A DNA stretch of 64,000 bases from Spirosoma telluris (GTDB lineage Bacteria > Bacteroidota > Bacteroidia > Cytophagales > Spirosomataceae), in NCBI GenBank assembly GCA_003259005.1, contig QLII01000001.1, positions 4,728,501 through 4,792,500 on the forward strand, given 5' to 3'. Within the stretch, counting starts at the first letter, position 1; every line of letters starts with the position of its first letter. The notes under the pieces were generated by a model. It worked only from the letters and a program-made list of their open reading frames with translations, was not told the origin of the DNA and did not search any database. A program made the position numbers and the translations under genes. Of this stretch, positions 54,200-62,750 are shown piece by piece.

Positions 54200-54316
54200 G
54201 GTGGAGTAAGTAAATAGGTGCAGTAGGTGCAGTGAGTGAAGTAGGCCGTACCAACGCACTCACTCCACTTATTCCACTCACTTCACCTACTTTACTCATT
54301 CCACCTACTCCACTAA
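54200..54316. repeat. inverted repeat (GTGGAGTGAGTG family)
   Basis: The left half (about 54200-54247, GTGGAGTAAGTAAATAGGTG and onward) and right half (54257-54316) are near complements with several alternative registers. The same words occur at 35017-35096. The right end touches the stop of the convergent acyl-CoA ligase gene. Confidence 0.82.
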
Positions 54317-56018
54317 TTACTTCTTCAGCTTCGCTAATTCTTCGTCCCGAAGAGGTCGACGCAGAATTTTGCCTACGTTCGACTTGGGCAGTTCATTCCG
54401 GAATTCAATAACGCGGGGTACCTTGTAGGGTGTCAGGTTTTCGCGGCAAAATTCCTTGATCGTTTCAACGGTCAGGTTAGGGTCTTTCTTCACCACAAAA
54501 ATTTTGACTACCTCCGTCGATTTTTCGTCAGGGATGCCAATGCAGGCTACTTCCAGCACCCCTGGGCATTGACTCACCACATCCTCGATTTCATTCGGGT
54601 AGACGTTAAAGCCCGACACCAGGATCATATCTTTTTTGCGGTCAACGATTTTGAAGAAGCCATCTTCATTCATGACACCTACATCACCCGTTTTAAACCA
54701 GTCGCCTATCATCGCCTGGGCGGTTTCTTCGGGACGGTTATAATAGCCTTTGAATACCTGCGGGCCACGGGCTACAATCTCACCTGCTTCACCAATGGGC
54801 GCATCGGTCCCGTCTTCACGAATCAGTTTCATTTCTGTACTAGGCCAGGGCAGGCCAATAGTCCCTACGCGTACGGTTCCATCAATGGGATTTGAGCACA
54901 GTACCGGCGATGTTTCGGTAAGTCCATAGCCTTCGCAGGGGGTATTACCAGTGAGTTTGGCCCACCGTTCGGCTACCGCCGTTTGCAGAGCCATGCCACC
55001 TGCCGAGGTAACTTTCAGATGACTGAAATCGACTTCACCAATGCGCGGGTGATTAAGCAGGCCATTATAGAGTGTATTGACGCCCGTAAATGCCGTAAAC
55101 TTATACTTCTTCAAGTCGTCGATAAAGGCATTCATGTCGCGGGGTTGGTAATCAGCAGGTTCATCGACCCACTTTTCAAAGCCGCCAATGCATTTGTCGT
55201 CAATGCATACACATGATACAGAGGTAACGCTGCTACGTAGATACCTTCGCCATCAGGCACGCCCCCGGCTTCATCCAACTATGCTGTCCCTCCACATTGG
55301 CAATAATATTTCGGTGGGTTAACATGGCCCCTTTCGAGACGCCCGTCGTACCGCCAGTGTATTGTACAAACGCCAAATCTGTATTCTGAATAGCAACTGG
55401 CTTCATTGGCTGCGTACTTCCCCGACGTAGTGCATCATTGAATGAAATGGCATCGGGTAAATTATAGGCAGGAACCAGTTTCTTGACATACTTAACTACG
55501 GCATTGACAAGCTGCTTCTTAGGAAAACCCAGTAAATCGCCAAGCTGCGTAACCACAACATGCTTAATGTCTGTGCGGTCAATAATTTTTTCCAGATGAC
55601 TGGCGAAGTTGGCCAGAATCACAATCGCTTTGGCACCCGAGTCTTTAAACTGGTGCTGCATTTCACGCGGGGTATACAGTGGGTTTGTATTGACCACCGC
55701 CAGGCCCGCCCGCAACGCCCCGAACATAGCGACTGGATATTGCAGTGTATTTGGCATCTGTATGGCCAGCCGGTCACCTTTCTGGAGACCCAGGTCATTC
55801 TGCAAAAACGACGCAAATTGTGCCGATAATTTATCTAATTCACCGAAGGTCATTTGTTTGCCCATACAGGCATAAGCGGGTCGATCAGCGAATCGGCGGC
55901 ATCCTTCTTCGAATAGAGCCGCCAAGGAGGAGTAAGCATCTGGATTGATCTCGTAGGGAACACCTTTTGGATAAAAGCGTCTCCAGGGATATAGGTCTAG
56001 TGTTGATTCCGTATTCAT
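54317..56018 (-). CDS. fadD: long-chain fatty acid-CoA ligase (one apparent frameshift)
   Basis: AMP-forming acyl-CoA ligase of about 567 residues. From ATG 56018 (MNTESTLDLYPWRRFYP) the chain includes the AMP-binding P-loop VQYTGGTTGVSKGAMLTHRN. It then breaks at a C5 run (plus strand) at 55262-55266. One added base gives MKPGGVPDGEGIYVAALPLYHVYALTTNAL, leading into the second half (MNAFIDDLKKYKFTAFTGVNTLY ... GYGLTETSPVLCSNP ... GWFKTGDVG ... LPKSNVGKILRRPLRDEEL). All adenylating-enzyme motifs are present. Activates fatty acids for beta-oxidation or lipid synthesis. Confidence 0.87.
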
Positions 56019-56282
56019 GTAGAAATGCTGGTTTAAAAGCAAATGTACTTCGCTTTGGTGCTTAGGTAGACGGGCAATTTGTAATTGGCTATGTTCGTAT
56101 CACTATCGGTTGAATTGAGTTGATAACCCCCATTCATAAAAATAAGTCTTATCAGTAGCTGGCATCATACTACTAACTATCAGGCTCTATAGTTATTGCC
56201 AATAATCACCGATCCGTACAACAAAACTAAGGAAATTGTTCAATTTTATCCTGAAGTTACACAACGTTTCCATCACAAATAC

Positions 56283-56316
56283 AAAAAAGCCAGAACCATA
56301 AGTCCCGGCTTTTTTT
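56283..56316. terminator. terminator-like hairpin without an adjacent gene end
   Basis: AAAAAAGCC pairs with GGCTTTTTT around a 15-base loop; the T/A tails suit both strands. Neither flanking gene ends here. Confidence 0.5.
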
Positions 56317-56438
56317 ATTGACCACTTGTACACCTATTTGACCACTTATATAACAATGGTTATTAAGTGCAACATTGGCTGAGGGAATGCGTCATTAATT
56401 TGACGCTCAAGAGCGTTTAAGTTAAGAAATGAATGCGG

Positions 56439-56474
56439 AAACGCCGGAACTGTGATGAGTCCGGCGTTTTTTAT
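56439..56474 (+). terminator. terminator-like hairpin without an adjacent gene end
   Basis: AAACGCCGGA / TCCGGCGTTT with an 11-base loop and a following T-run on the plus strand. It resembles the terminator at 47090-47123 in stem sequence. Confidence 0.6.
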
Positions 56475-56932
56475 TTCCATGCACCATGTGCAAGATAATA
56501 AATCTTTTTCAAAAGCACTATGCGTCAGCTGATTTATGTAACTCTGGAGATACAAAAACATGCCATTATTAATTGGCGGTAGATATACGGTCCGGTTCCA
56601 GGGCATGTTTTCAGTGATAACGGCCATTGCATTCCTGTTTATGGCTAATTTCATAGTTACTCCATGGTTATTATAGCTCATGGCAGTCATTGGTGGAATG
56701 GTCACGGCAACGGTATTAGCCCTATTGATCTGCCCCATTAGTTACTGACTCTTTTAACCGGCACCACATACATCGACTCAGCGACTTGGACTAGGCGCCC
56801 CCTTTAAGTTCATTTTATAATTAGGAGGTAGCCAGGTTTTAGGCAAGAACATCCGTTCAGTAAATTTCCTAACTTATATGTAAGAATTGACAGGATTTTG
56901 AGCATTTATGCAGTCAATAAAACTCAACCGCC

Positions 56933-57310
56933 ATGAACAGAAAAGCCAACACTACTCTTCTGAAAGAGTACATTAAGACGTTAGTTGTTACTGAAGTAGA
57001 TTTTCCGGGTATTCAGCCTCGCAAATGGGGAAACGAGTTTAGCCGCACTGAGCTACAGGCCATTCACTTCACACTGAAATTTGTCCTGAAAACAGCCAGT
57101 CCCAAAATTGCCCCTATTCTGCTGAATGCCTTTAAAGACGTGGATCATCCGGGCATGAACATGCACTGGTTTCTGTGCGATTTCTGGCCAGAAATTGTCC
57201 CTTTGCTGACCAAATTCAACGCTACCCAGATCCATTACCCGGATGGACGACCAACAGATCATCAGAACGTAGAGCCCGTCTCTATGAATGCGCTATTCTT
57301 CCCTTCCTAA
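56933..57310 (+). CDS. hypothetical protein
   Basis: A 125-residue protein (MNRKANTTLLKEYIKTLVV...) with a mixed helical pattern and a Trp/Phe-rich middle (GMNMHWFLCDFWPEIVPLL). No signal peptide, membrane helix or recognisable domain. It is followed by a good terminator and so is probably transcribed alone. It may be the first gene of the accessory element. Confidence 0.5.
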   Translation: MNRKANTTLLKEYIKTLVVTEVDFPGIQPRKWGNEFSRTELQAIHFTLKFVLKTASPKIAPILLNAFKDVDHPGMNMHWFLCDFWPEIVPLLTKFNATQIHYPDGRPTDHQNVEPVSMNALFFPS

Positions 57311-57385
57311 ACAAGGGGAAGCTTGCCTAATCCTGAACGACTACACTTGTCAGGAACTCAACCTAATCTTGTGGGCCAAGAAACA

Positions 57386-57418
57386 AAAAAACCTCATGCA
57401 TAGCGTATGAGGTTTTTT
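57386..57418. terminator. bidirectional intrinsic terminator
   Basis: AAAAAACCTCAT and ATGAGGTTTTTT form a perfect 12-bp stem around a 9-base loop, between the hypothetical gene and the convergent repressor gene. Confidence 0.9.
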
Positions 57419-57518
57419 CTTCTGTCTATGTGCTCCCGAAGGAAAATGAACCAGCCTTGGGGTTCAGCTCCTTGCAAAGTTTTGGGCCAAAATTGTGAAA
57501 ATCTTGGCCCAAATACGC

Positions 57519-58199
57519 CTAGTCTATGGGGGCATCTACAACCCGGATAACCTTCCACATTGCCCGGATGTTTTTGGCATCTATTGGGAACGGGTCATAT
57601 TTCGGGTTATCGGCATGAAGGAAAAGTTTCCCATGTTGTTCAATGTCATTATTGATAATCCTGCGAATCACAAACTTTTTGCCATACATGACGGCATATA
57701 CTCCGCCATGTTCATGAAGGAAATTTTCTGGCGCAATCGCTTCCCCTAATACCTTGTCCCCGTTTCTAAGTCGGCTTTCCATAATATCGCCTTCAACTTC
57801 AATAACTACATGGCTTTTGTTGAGTGTAATGTTACTGACTGTTACGGGAAAAGTTTCTGACAATGCTTGGATAGAATCATTGTCTTTGTAGGTGTTAAGT
57901 AAAGTGGTTTTGTTACTCACGGTTACGAATGGTAAATGGAACGTTAAATTATCGTTAAAAGGGGCAATCGCCCGCAAATTACCAATAAGCACGTCGTCAT
58001 TTACTAGTACGTTAACTGAGACATCAAAGAGGTTGGCCAATGCTAACAATTGGCTTGTATTGGGTTCAGCCCTATTTTTTTCCCACTTCTGTATTGATTG
58101 ATAGCTCATTCCAAGACTTGCACCTACGGCCTGTAATGTCAGATTTTTTGCTTTTCTGTATTTTCGGATAGTAGCGCCCAAGGCCATGATGTCTTCCAT
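57519..58199 (-). CDS. XRE-family repressor with S24/LexA-like C-terminal domain
   Basis: A 226-residue phage-type regulator. The N-terminal helix-turn-helix (about 8-65) has GATIRKYRKAKNLTLQAVGA and SYQSIQKWEKNRAEP. The C-terminal domain (about 120-222) has the S24 layout, but the two catalytic residues are not there. The serine position in VEGDIMESRLRNGD is Ile139 (usually D-S-M), and the Lys position in KKFVIRRI is Arg179. It may therefore dimerise like CI but not self-cleave. Divergent from the early genes, with palindromes in between. Confidence 0.82.
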   Translation of the reverse strand: MEDIMALGATIRKYRKAKNLTLQAVGASLGMSYQSIQKWEKNRAEPNTSQLLALANLFDVSVNVLVNDDVLIGNLRAIAPFNDNLTFHLPFVTVSNKTTLLNTYKDNDSIQALSETFPVTVSNITLNKSHVVIEVEGDIMESRLRNGDKVLGEAIAPENFLHEHGGVYAVMYGKKFVIRRIINNDIEQHGKLFLHADNPKYDPFPIDAKNIRAMWKVIRVVDAPID

Positions 58200-58244
58200 T
58201 TAAAAAATATATAGGTGAAGATTTTACTATTATACTATTGGTTT

Positions 58245-58261
58245 TACTACTAATAGTAGTA
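58245..58261. promoter_or_regulatory. candidate repressor operator palindrome
   Basis: TACTACTAATAGTAGTA is a perfect 17-bp palindrome in the gap between the repressor and the divergent gene at 58322. Confidence 0.6.
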
Positions 58262-58266
58262 TTATT

Positions 58267-58308
58267 GTGTCAAAAATGGTACTGCACACTTTAGCAGTGT
58301 CAAAAGTG
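58267..58308. promoter_or_regulatory. direct repeat GTGTCAAAA at 30-bp spacing
   Basis: GTGTCAAAAATG at 58267 and GTGTCAAAAGTG at 58297 agree at 11 of 12 positions and are spaced by about three helical turns. The second copy also contains the small palindrome TGTCA-AAAG-TGACA. Together with the upstream palindrome these may be operators controlling the divergent promoters. Confidence 0.45.
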
Positions 58309-58321
58309 ACATTGTAAATAT

Positions 58322-58573
58322 ATGAATAAGGAAGCGCATTCAAGGCAGAAACCAGACGAACACTTTATCAAGCGGGTAAAAGGTGTAAAATCAACCTTGA
58401 AAGGCACTAACTGGAAAGCAATTTTTTTGATAAGGAACCCAGAATGGAACAATTTGACAGACTTGAGCTATCTAAATCGGGTCTACTTATGTCGGACGGC
58501 TGACATTTACGTGACTGAAGAGCTTGAAGCGATTGCCTTAGAATTACACCCAAAATACACTGATAATGTGTAA
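58322..58573 (+). CDS. hypothetical protein, first gene right of the repressor
   Basis: An 83-residue basic protein at the start (MNKEAHSRQKPDEHFIKRVKGVKSTLKG) and acidic at the end. No domain recognised. Position directly after the operator region suggests an early gene, possibly regulatory such as a Cro-like or anti-repressor protein, but the sequence gives no helix-turn-helix I can defend. Confidence 0.5.
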   Translation: MNKEAHSRQKPDEHFIKRVKGVKSTLKGTNWKAIFLIRNPEWNNLTDLSYLNRVYLCRTADIYVTEELEAIALELHPKYTDNV

Positions 58574-58579
58574 AATACT

Positions 58580-58619
58580 GTAGTATTTTTTGATGTTTAA
58601 CCATATAACCAGTTTAAAA
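58580..58619 (+). repeat. leader repeat copy A with MFNHITSLK mini-ORF
   Basis: A 40-bp stretch (GTAGTATTTTTTGATG and then TTTAACCATATAACCAGTTT) nearly identical to 58886-58926. It holds ATG TTT AAC CAT..., whose frame runs straight into the gene at 58620, so here the mini-ORF is fused in frame with the next gene or is an alternative start at 58593. Confidence 0.8.
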
Positions 58620-58889
58620 ATGAATCCTAAACCGAAAGCCCCGGTAGTTATTACAGACATAGTTGGGCTAGTGCAAAGCCAAAATTCTCGGGCGCAAGTA
58701 ACCCACTTATTTATTGAAGAAGCGGTGGGCGGTGCCCATGACTATTCATTGACCATTGTAGCGCCTAAGATTAATATGGCCGGGATGTTACTCACGGGTA
58801 ATGGTTTTCGAATACTGAACCTAGAGTCTGAACGAGTGGGTGAAAATGTGGTAGCCGTGGCGCTGGTTACCGTTTGGGATTTGAAGTAG
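58620..58889 (+). CDS. hypothetical protein
   Basis: An 89-residue protein (MNPKPKAPVVITDIVGLVQSQ...) with alternating hydrophobic stretches (YSLTIVAPKINMAGMLLTG, ENVVAVALVTVWDLK) suggesting a small beta domain. The ATG at 58620 is preferred; an in-frame ATG at 58593 within the leader would add MFNHITSLK. No family recognised. Confidence 0.5.
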   Translation: MNPKPKAPVVITDIVGLVQSQNSRAQVTHLFIEEAVGGAHDYSLTIVAPKINMAGMLLTGNGFRILNLESERVGENVVAVALVTVWDLK

Positions 58890-58926
58890 TATTTTTTTGA
58901 TGTTTAACCATATAACCAGTTTAAAA
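58886..58926 (+). repeat. leader repeat copy B with MFNHITSLKP mini-ORF overlapping next start
   Basis: The 41-bp copy differs from copy A by one extra T. The ATG at 58900 opens a 10-codon frame, MFNHITSLKP, whose TGA (58930-58932) overlaps the ATG at 58929 of the next gene (ATGA). Confidence 0.82.
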
Positions 58927-58928
58927 CC

Positions 58929-59048
58929 ATGATTTATTTATTGGGCTACTCTTCCCACTTAGGCCACGGCTCAACAACTGCCGCTTGGATCCTTATCCTG
59001 TCTATTGTTATCGTTTTACCCTTCTTCCGGACTTCCCGCCAACGCTAA
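58929..59048 (+). CDS. 39-residue single-span membrane protein
   Basis: Translation: MIYLLGYSSHLGHGSTTAAW, then ILILSIVIVLPFFRTSRQR. It has one membrane helix (about 19-33) and a basic tail, like small phage or plasmid membrane proteins. Its ATG overlaps the stop of the leader mini-ORF and its own TAA overlaps the ATG of the next gene (TAATG), so it is tightly coupled on both sides. Function unknown. Confidence 0.6.
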   Translation: MIYLLGYSSHLGHGSTTAAWILILSIVIVLPFFRTSRQR

Positions 59049-59278
59049 TGATTTGCCTTAAAGAAGCAATGGAAGCTGACTTTGATAGAAGTCAATTAGC
59101 CAATGAAAGTGACCGGGCGCTGAATACCCTTCAAGCTAAGACCTATTTGGCAATTTCTTATTGGGACGCTTTAGGACCTTCTAGGACACTTTCTGAAGTC
59201 GTATTTTATAATCGGCTGCGCTCCCTCTCTGATTACATCGGGTCTTTGCTGACTGTCCGCTATGGTTGCAATGATTAA
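59048..59278 (+). CDS. hypothetical protein
   Basis: A 76-residue protein from the ATG at 59048, which overlaps the stop of the membrane-peptide gene. Helical throughout (LKEAMEADFDRSQLANESDRALNTLQ...). A longer start at 58985 would overlap the previous gene and is not preferred. No domain recognised. Confidence 0.55.
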   Translation: MICLKEAMEADFDRSQLANESDRALNTLQAKTYLAISYWDALGPSRTLSEVVFYNRLRSLSDYIGSLLTVRYGCND

Positions 59279-59310
59279 TCCTTTCACCACTCCCTAACAG
59301 ACTTACTTTC

Positions 59311-59763
59311 ATGAATTTATTGACCGCGTTAAACCCGCGGCCTGTCATTGCTTTGACTGGCGCGGGTAAGGGAAACACTTTGCCCAAAAAAGCCACTATA
59401 ACCGTTCCGGCAAGCCTGGATTGGGTTATTCGTCGGCGGATTGTGAACGTTTGGCAACAACTCAAGAAAGACGAATATGCGTCTGAAACAAGTGAAGCTG
59501 ACTTGGCCATGTTGCATTTCGCTTTTGGTCCTTATGAACATACAGCGGACTATCAGTTGACATTACACGGATTTCAATGGATGACGCTTTTTAGCTTCCT
59601 TCAGGAACAAACGGATTGGTATTTTCTATGGAGTTCAGACGTAATTCCGGCATTAATGCAAAAGTCCATTCATGATGAATTGAAGGCATTTATAAGCGAT
59701 TTAGAACGGCTTTGTGTAGGGGTTGACGTGTTCGCTTCACGTCCAATCGAAGGAAATGGGTAA
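59311..59763 (+). CDS. hypothetical protein
   Basis: A 150-residue soluble protein (MNLLTALNPRPVIALTGAGKGN...). The GAGKGN stretch is not followed by Walker-type context. The C-terminal half is helical and Trp/Phe-rich (FQWMTLFSFLQEQTDWYFLW). It precedes the primase by about 77 bp, with a terminator between. No family recognised. Confidence 0.55.
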   Translation: MNLLTALNPRPVIALTGAGKGNTLPKKATITVPASLDWVIRRRIVNVWQQLKKDEYASETSEADLAMLHFAFGPYEHTADYQLTLHGFQWMTLFSFLQEQTDWYFLWSSDVIPALMQKSIHDELKAFISDLERLCVGVDVFASRPIEGNG

Positions 59764-59780
59764 GGGCTAACTATGTAGGA

Positions 59781-59812
59781 CTTCCGCCGGTCGATGACGG
59801 GCGGAAGCTTTT
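59781..59812 (+). terminator. intrinsic terminator before the primase
   Basis: CTTCCGCC pairs with GGCGGAAG (11-base loop) and is followed by a T-run. The primase gene starts 29 bp later and must have its own promoter or be reached by read-through. Confidence 0.7.
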
Positions 59813-59840
59813 TCTTCCCCCATTTATTTAGCCCGTTGTT

Positions 59841-62750
59841 ATGAGTAAGCGAATAGAAGTAAAAGACCTCTTGGCCATTGACGGCGGCTTGTCGTATATA
59901 ATACACCGTTACCCGGATGCTCGGGATAGTGAAACCAAGCCAAAACGAAAATTCAAGATCAGGAATGAAAAGACCGCTTCCGCCGGTCTGAAGAAATTAG
60001 AAGACGGGACCTGGATCGTTACTGACTTTGGTGGAGAACATAAAGGCCGTAATGCAGTGGCTGTTTGCCAGTTTGAAGACAATGTTGATTTTGTAACGGC
60101 ATTGAATACAGTAGCCGCCTTTTACCAGTTTGACGGCGTGGAAGTTCAATCTGCTAAACCTGGATATAATAGTTGGTTTGCCAAACCGGACGAATCGCAA
60201 GGTTGGATGACGTTCCAGGAAAAGGAATTTGAACTGTATGACGCCTTGGCAATCTTCAAGATTGGTGCTTGGTTGGCCCTGGGGCGGGATGATGACGCCC
60301 GGTTAGTGGCCGCTGTCAAACTGTGTACGTATTACCACTTAAAATGTCTGAAGTCGTACACGTACACAACGGACGGCAAAACGCATGAATACAGTTCCAA
60401 CGAACACTTCCCAATTTTCCTTTGGGATGAAGGAGACTGGAAGAAGCTGTATAAGCCCAAAGACAAAAAAGAATTCCGCTTCCAGTATTATGGCACAAAA
60501 CCGGAAAGCTTCATTCATGGATTAGACCAAGCCCAAAAAAAGTTTGGCCAACTTCAGGCCAAGGCAGATGAAGAATATGACCCGGATGACGAAGACGCTG
60601 AAGAAAACCGGAAGGATAAAAAACTTCCCGCGTTCATGCTTTGCTCGGGCGGTTCTGACGCGTTGAATGTGGCCGCGTTGGGCTATGAAGTAGGCTGGAA
60701 TAACAGCGAAACGGCCAAGCTAAAAGCCACGGACGTAAAAGAGTTTTTCCGGATTGCCTATGACGTTTACAACATTCCGGACATCGACGCGACCGGCCTA
60801 AAGGAAGCCCATAAATTGGCCATGGAATTCCTGGCGATTCGGACCATTTGGTTGCCGATGGAGTTACGGACCTACACTGACGAACGGGGAAACCCTTGTA
60901 AAGATGTCCGGGATTTTCTGAAGCATTTCCGCAAATTCCACTTTGAAGAATTACGCCGGATTGCCCTTCCGTATCAGTTTTGGGATGAAGATATGAGCCG
61001 GGATGAAAAGACCGGAAGGCCCAAAGTTAAGTTTGGCAAACCCATTGTAAAATACAGTTTCAACAACGTTCACGGCTACAACTTTTTATTCCGCAATGGC
61101 TTTGCCCGGATGCCTTCACAGAAGGAAAAAGAGGGCTTCATTTTCGTCCATGTTGAAAATAACGTGGTCAAACCCATTGATACGGGCAAGGTGAAAGACT
61201 TCATTTTTGGCTTCCTGGAAGATCGGAAAATGAACGTGGATTTACGCAATAGCATGTATAGAACGCCACATTTATCAGACTCCTCCCTTGGCAATTTACC
61301 CATGTTTGTGGGCGATTTCAAGACCTACGGACCCGATTATCAGTATATGTTTTTCAAGAAGTCAGCTTGGAAAATAACGGCTTCTGGCGTCAAAGAAGAA
61401 AAGGGCGGAAGCCTGGATAAATTCATTTGGGAAAACAAGGTCATCAACCATAAAGCGGACGTGATGAAACCCATGTTTTCGATTCAGAAAAAAGACGGCG
61501 CTTGGGACATCGAGATAAAAGACAAGTCTTGTTTGTTCTTCAAATTCTTGATCCAGACCGCCCGCGTTCATTGGCGGAAGGAGTTGGAAGAACGGCTGAA
61601 GCTATGCGAAATGGACGCTAAAGCCCGCAAAAACTACGCGGAACAATACGGCTTCAGTGAAGAAGAAGTTGCCCAAATGATGGGTCATAATACGGCGGAA
61701 TTACAAGCGGCCTACCGGAAGGAATATCAATTCTCAATTGACGGGGGATTACTACTTCCGGAAGAAATAGCCGAACAAAAATTGCACTTGGTCAACCGTA
61801 TTTTTTCCATTGGCTACGCGATTCATCGGTATAAAAACCCAGCCAAACCCTGGGCAGTTTTTGCTATGGATAACAAACTATCTGATGACGGGGAAAGCCA
61901 CGGTGGAGCCGGGAAAGGGATTGTGGCCAAGGCGCTGTATAAAGTCTTATCCAAGGTTCAGTTAGACGGTCGAAATACCAAGTTGGTCGAGAATCCCCAC
62001 GTATTTGAAAACGTAGATACCGACACAGATTTAATCCACGTAGAAGACGCCAATGAGTACCTAAACTTTGGTTTCTTCTTTGCGCCCTTAACGTCTTCAA
62101 TGACCATTAACCCGAAACAAAAACGGTCATTTGAAATCCAATTTGAAGACAGTTCAAAGTTTTGGTTTGATACCAACTTTGGGGACCGGATGACAGACCC
62201 GTCATCATTGCGCCGGAAGCTATACACCGTTTTTGGTGACTATTACCACGAAAATAACGGCGATTATAAAGAGTCTTGGACGCCCAATGATGACTTTGGC
62301 AAAACGCTGTTTACGGACTTCACGGCTGAAGAATGGAACGCGTTTTACAACTTCATGGCCCAATGTTTGGCCTTTTATCTAAGCTGTGAAGAAAAGATTG
62401 TCCCGCCCATGGCCAACGTGTCAAAGCGGAACCTTATGTCCGAAATGGGGGACCATTTCCGCGGATGGGCGGAAGTGTACTTCAGTCCTGAAAGTGGCAA
62501 CCTGGACAAATTGGTCCTGAAGGAAGAAGCCATGAAGGATTTTGAAATGAGTACGAAGCTAAAAACCTTCAGTTCCCAACGCTTCCTGAAGGCACTAAAA
62601 GCGTGGTCGAAATACCACGGCTATACATTGAATCCGGACGAATTACTAAACAGCCAAGGGCGTATTGTTCGCCGTCCTGACGGGACCGGAACGCCCAAAG
62701 AAATGGTCTATGTACAAACGCCTGGACAAGACACAAATGAGCTTTTATAA
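59841..62750 (+). CDS. primase-helicase of a mobile element
   Basis: A 969-residue replication protein. The N-terminus (about 1-100; KRKFKIRNEKTASAGLKKL, WIVTDFGGEHKGRN) resembles the primase zinc-binding domain but lacks a Cys cluster. A TOPRIM-like part follows (about 255-335; PAFMLCSGGSDALNVAALGYEVGW, then PDIDATGLKEAHKLA with DxD). The C-terminal SF3/DUF5906-like helicase part has a P-loop near 690 (DGESHGGAGKGIVAKAL) and LIHVEDANEY as probable Walker B. It would prime and unwind element DNA. Family placement is from motif pattern, not a search. Confidence 0.75.
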   Translation: MSKRIEVKDLLAIDGGLSYIIHRYPDARDSETKPKRKFKIRNEKTASAGLKKLEDGTWIVTDFGGEHKGRNAVAVCQFEDNVDFVTALNTVAAFYQFDGVEVQSAKPGYNSWFAKPDESQGWMTFQEKEFELYDALAIFKIGAWLALGRDDDARLVAAVKLCTYYHLKCLKSYTYTTDGKTHEYSSNEHFPIFLWDEGDWKKLYKPKDKKEFRFQYYGTKPESFIHGLDQAQKKFGQLQAKADEEYDPDDEDAEENRKDKKLPAFMLCSGGSDALNVAALGYEVGWNNSETAKLKATDVKEFFRIAYDVYNIPDIDATGLKEAHKLAMEFLAIRTIWLPMELRTYTDERGNPCKDVRDFLKHFRKFHFEELRRIALPYQFWDEDMSRDEKTGRPKVKFGKPIVKYSFNNVHGYNFLFRNGFARMPSQKEKEGFIFVHVENNVVKPIDTGKVKDFIFGFLEDRKMNVDLRNSMYRTPHLSDSSLGNLPMFVGDFKTYGPDYQYMFFKKSAWKITASGVKEEKGGSLDKFIWENKVINHKADVMKPMFSIQKKDGAWDIEIKDKSCLFFKFLIQTARVHWRKELEERLKLCEMDAKARKNYAEQYGFSEEEVAQMMGHNTAELQAAYRKEYQFSIDGGLLLPEEIAEQKLHLVNRIFSIGYAIHRYKNPAKPWAVFAMDNKLSDDGESHGGAGKGIVAKALYKVLSKVQLDGRNTKLVENPHVFENVDTDTDLIHVEDANEYLNFGFFFAPLTSSMTINPKQKRSFEIQFEDSSKFWFDTNFGDRMTDPSSLRRKLYTVFGDYYHENNGDYKESWTPNDDFGKTLFTDFTAEEWNAFYNFMAQCLAFYLSCEEKIVPPMANVSKRNLMSEMGDHFRGWAEVYFSPESGNLDKLVLKEEAMKDFEMSTKLKTFSSQRFLKALKAWSKYHGYTLNPDELLNSQGRIVRRPDGTGTPKEMVYVQTPGQDTNELL

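Larger units (their letters stand above)
56043..56932. other. gene-poor gap before the accessory region
   Basis: About 890 bp with no gene I can support. A 130-codon minus-strand frame (56346-56738) is crossed by a terminator-like hairpin and has no recognisable features. Two hairpins with T-runs lie at 56283-56316 and 56439-56474. There is also a small stem GCGTCA-TTAATT-TGACGC near 56389-56406 and a direct repeat of TGACCACTT (about 56319 and 56339). It may be the boundary of the accessory element, or hold a small RNA. Confidence 0.35.

Noticed and set aside
56346..56738. 130-codon minus-strand frame
   Set aside because: It is crossed by a terminator-like hairpin, has unremarkable residue content and no motifs; probably chance.
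58985..59047. Longer start for the 59048 gene
   Set aside because: It would overlap the small membrane-peptide gene by about 60 bp; the TAATG junction at 59048 is a better start.
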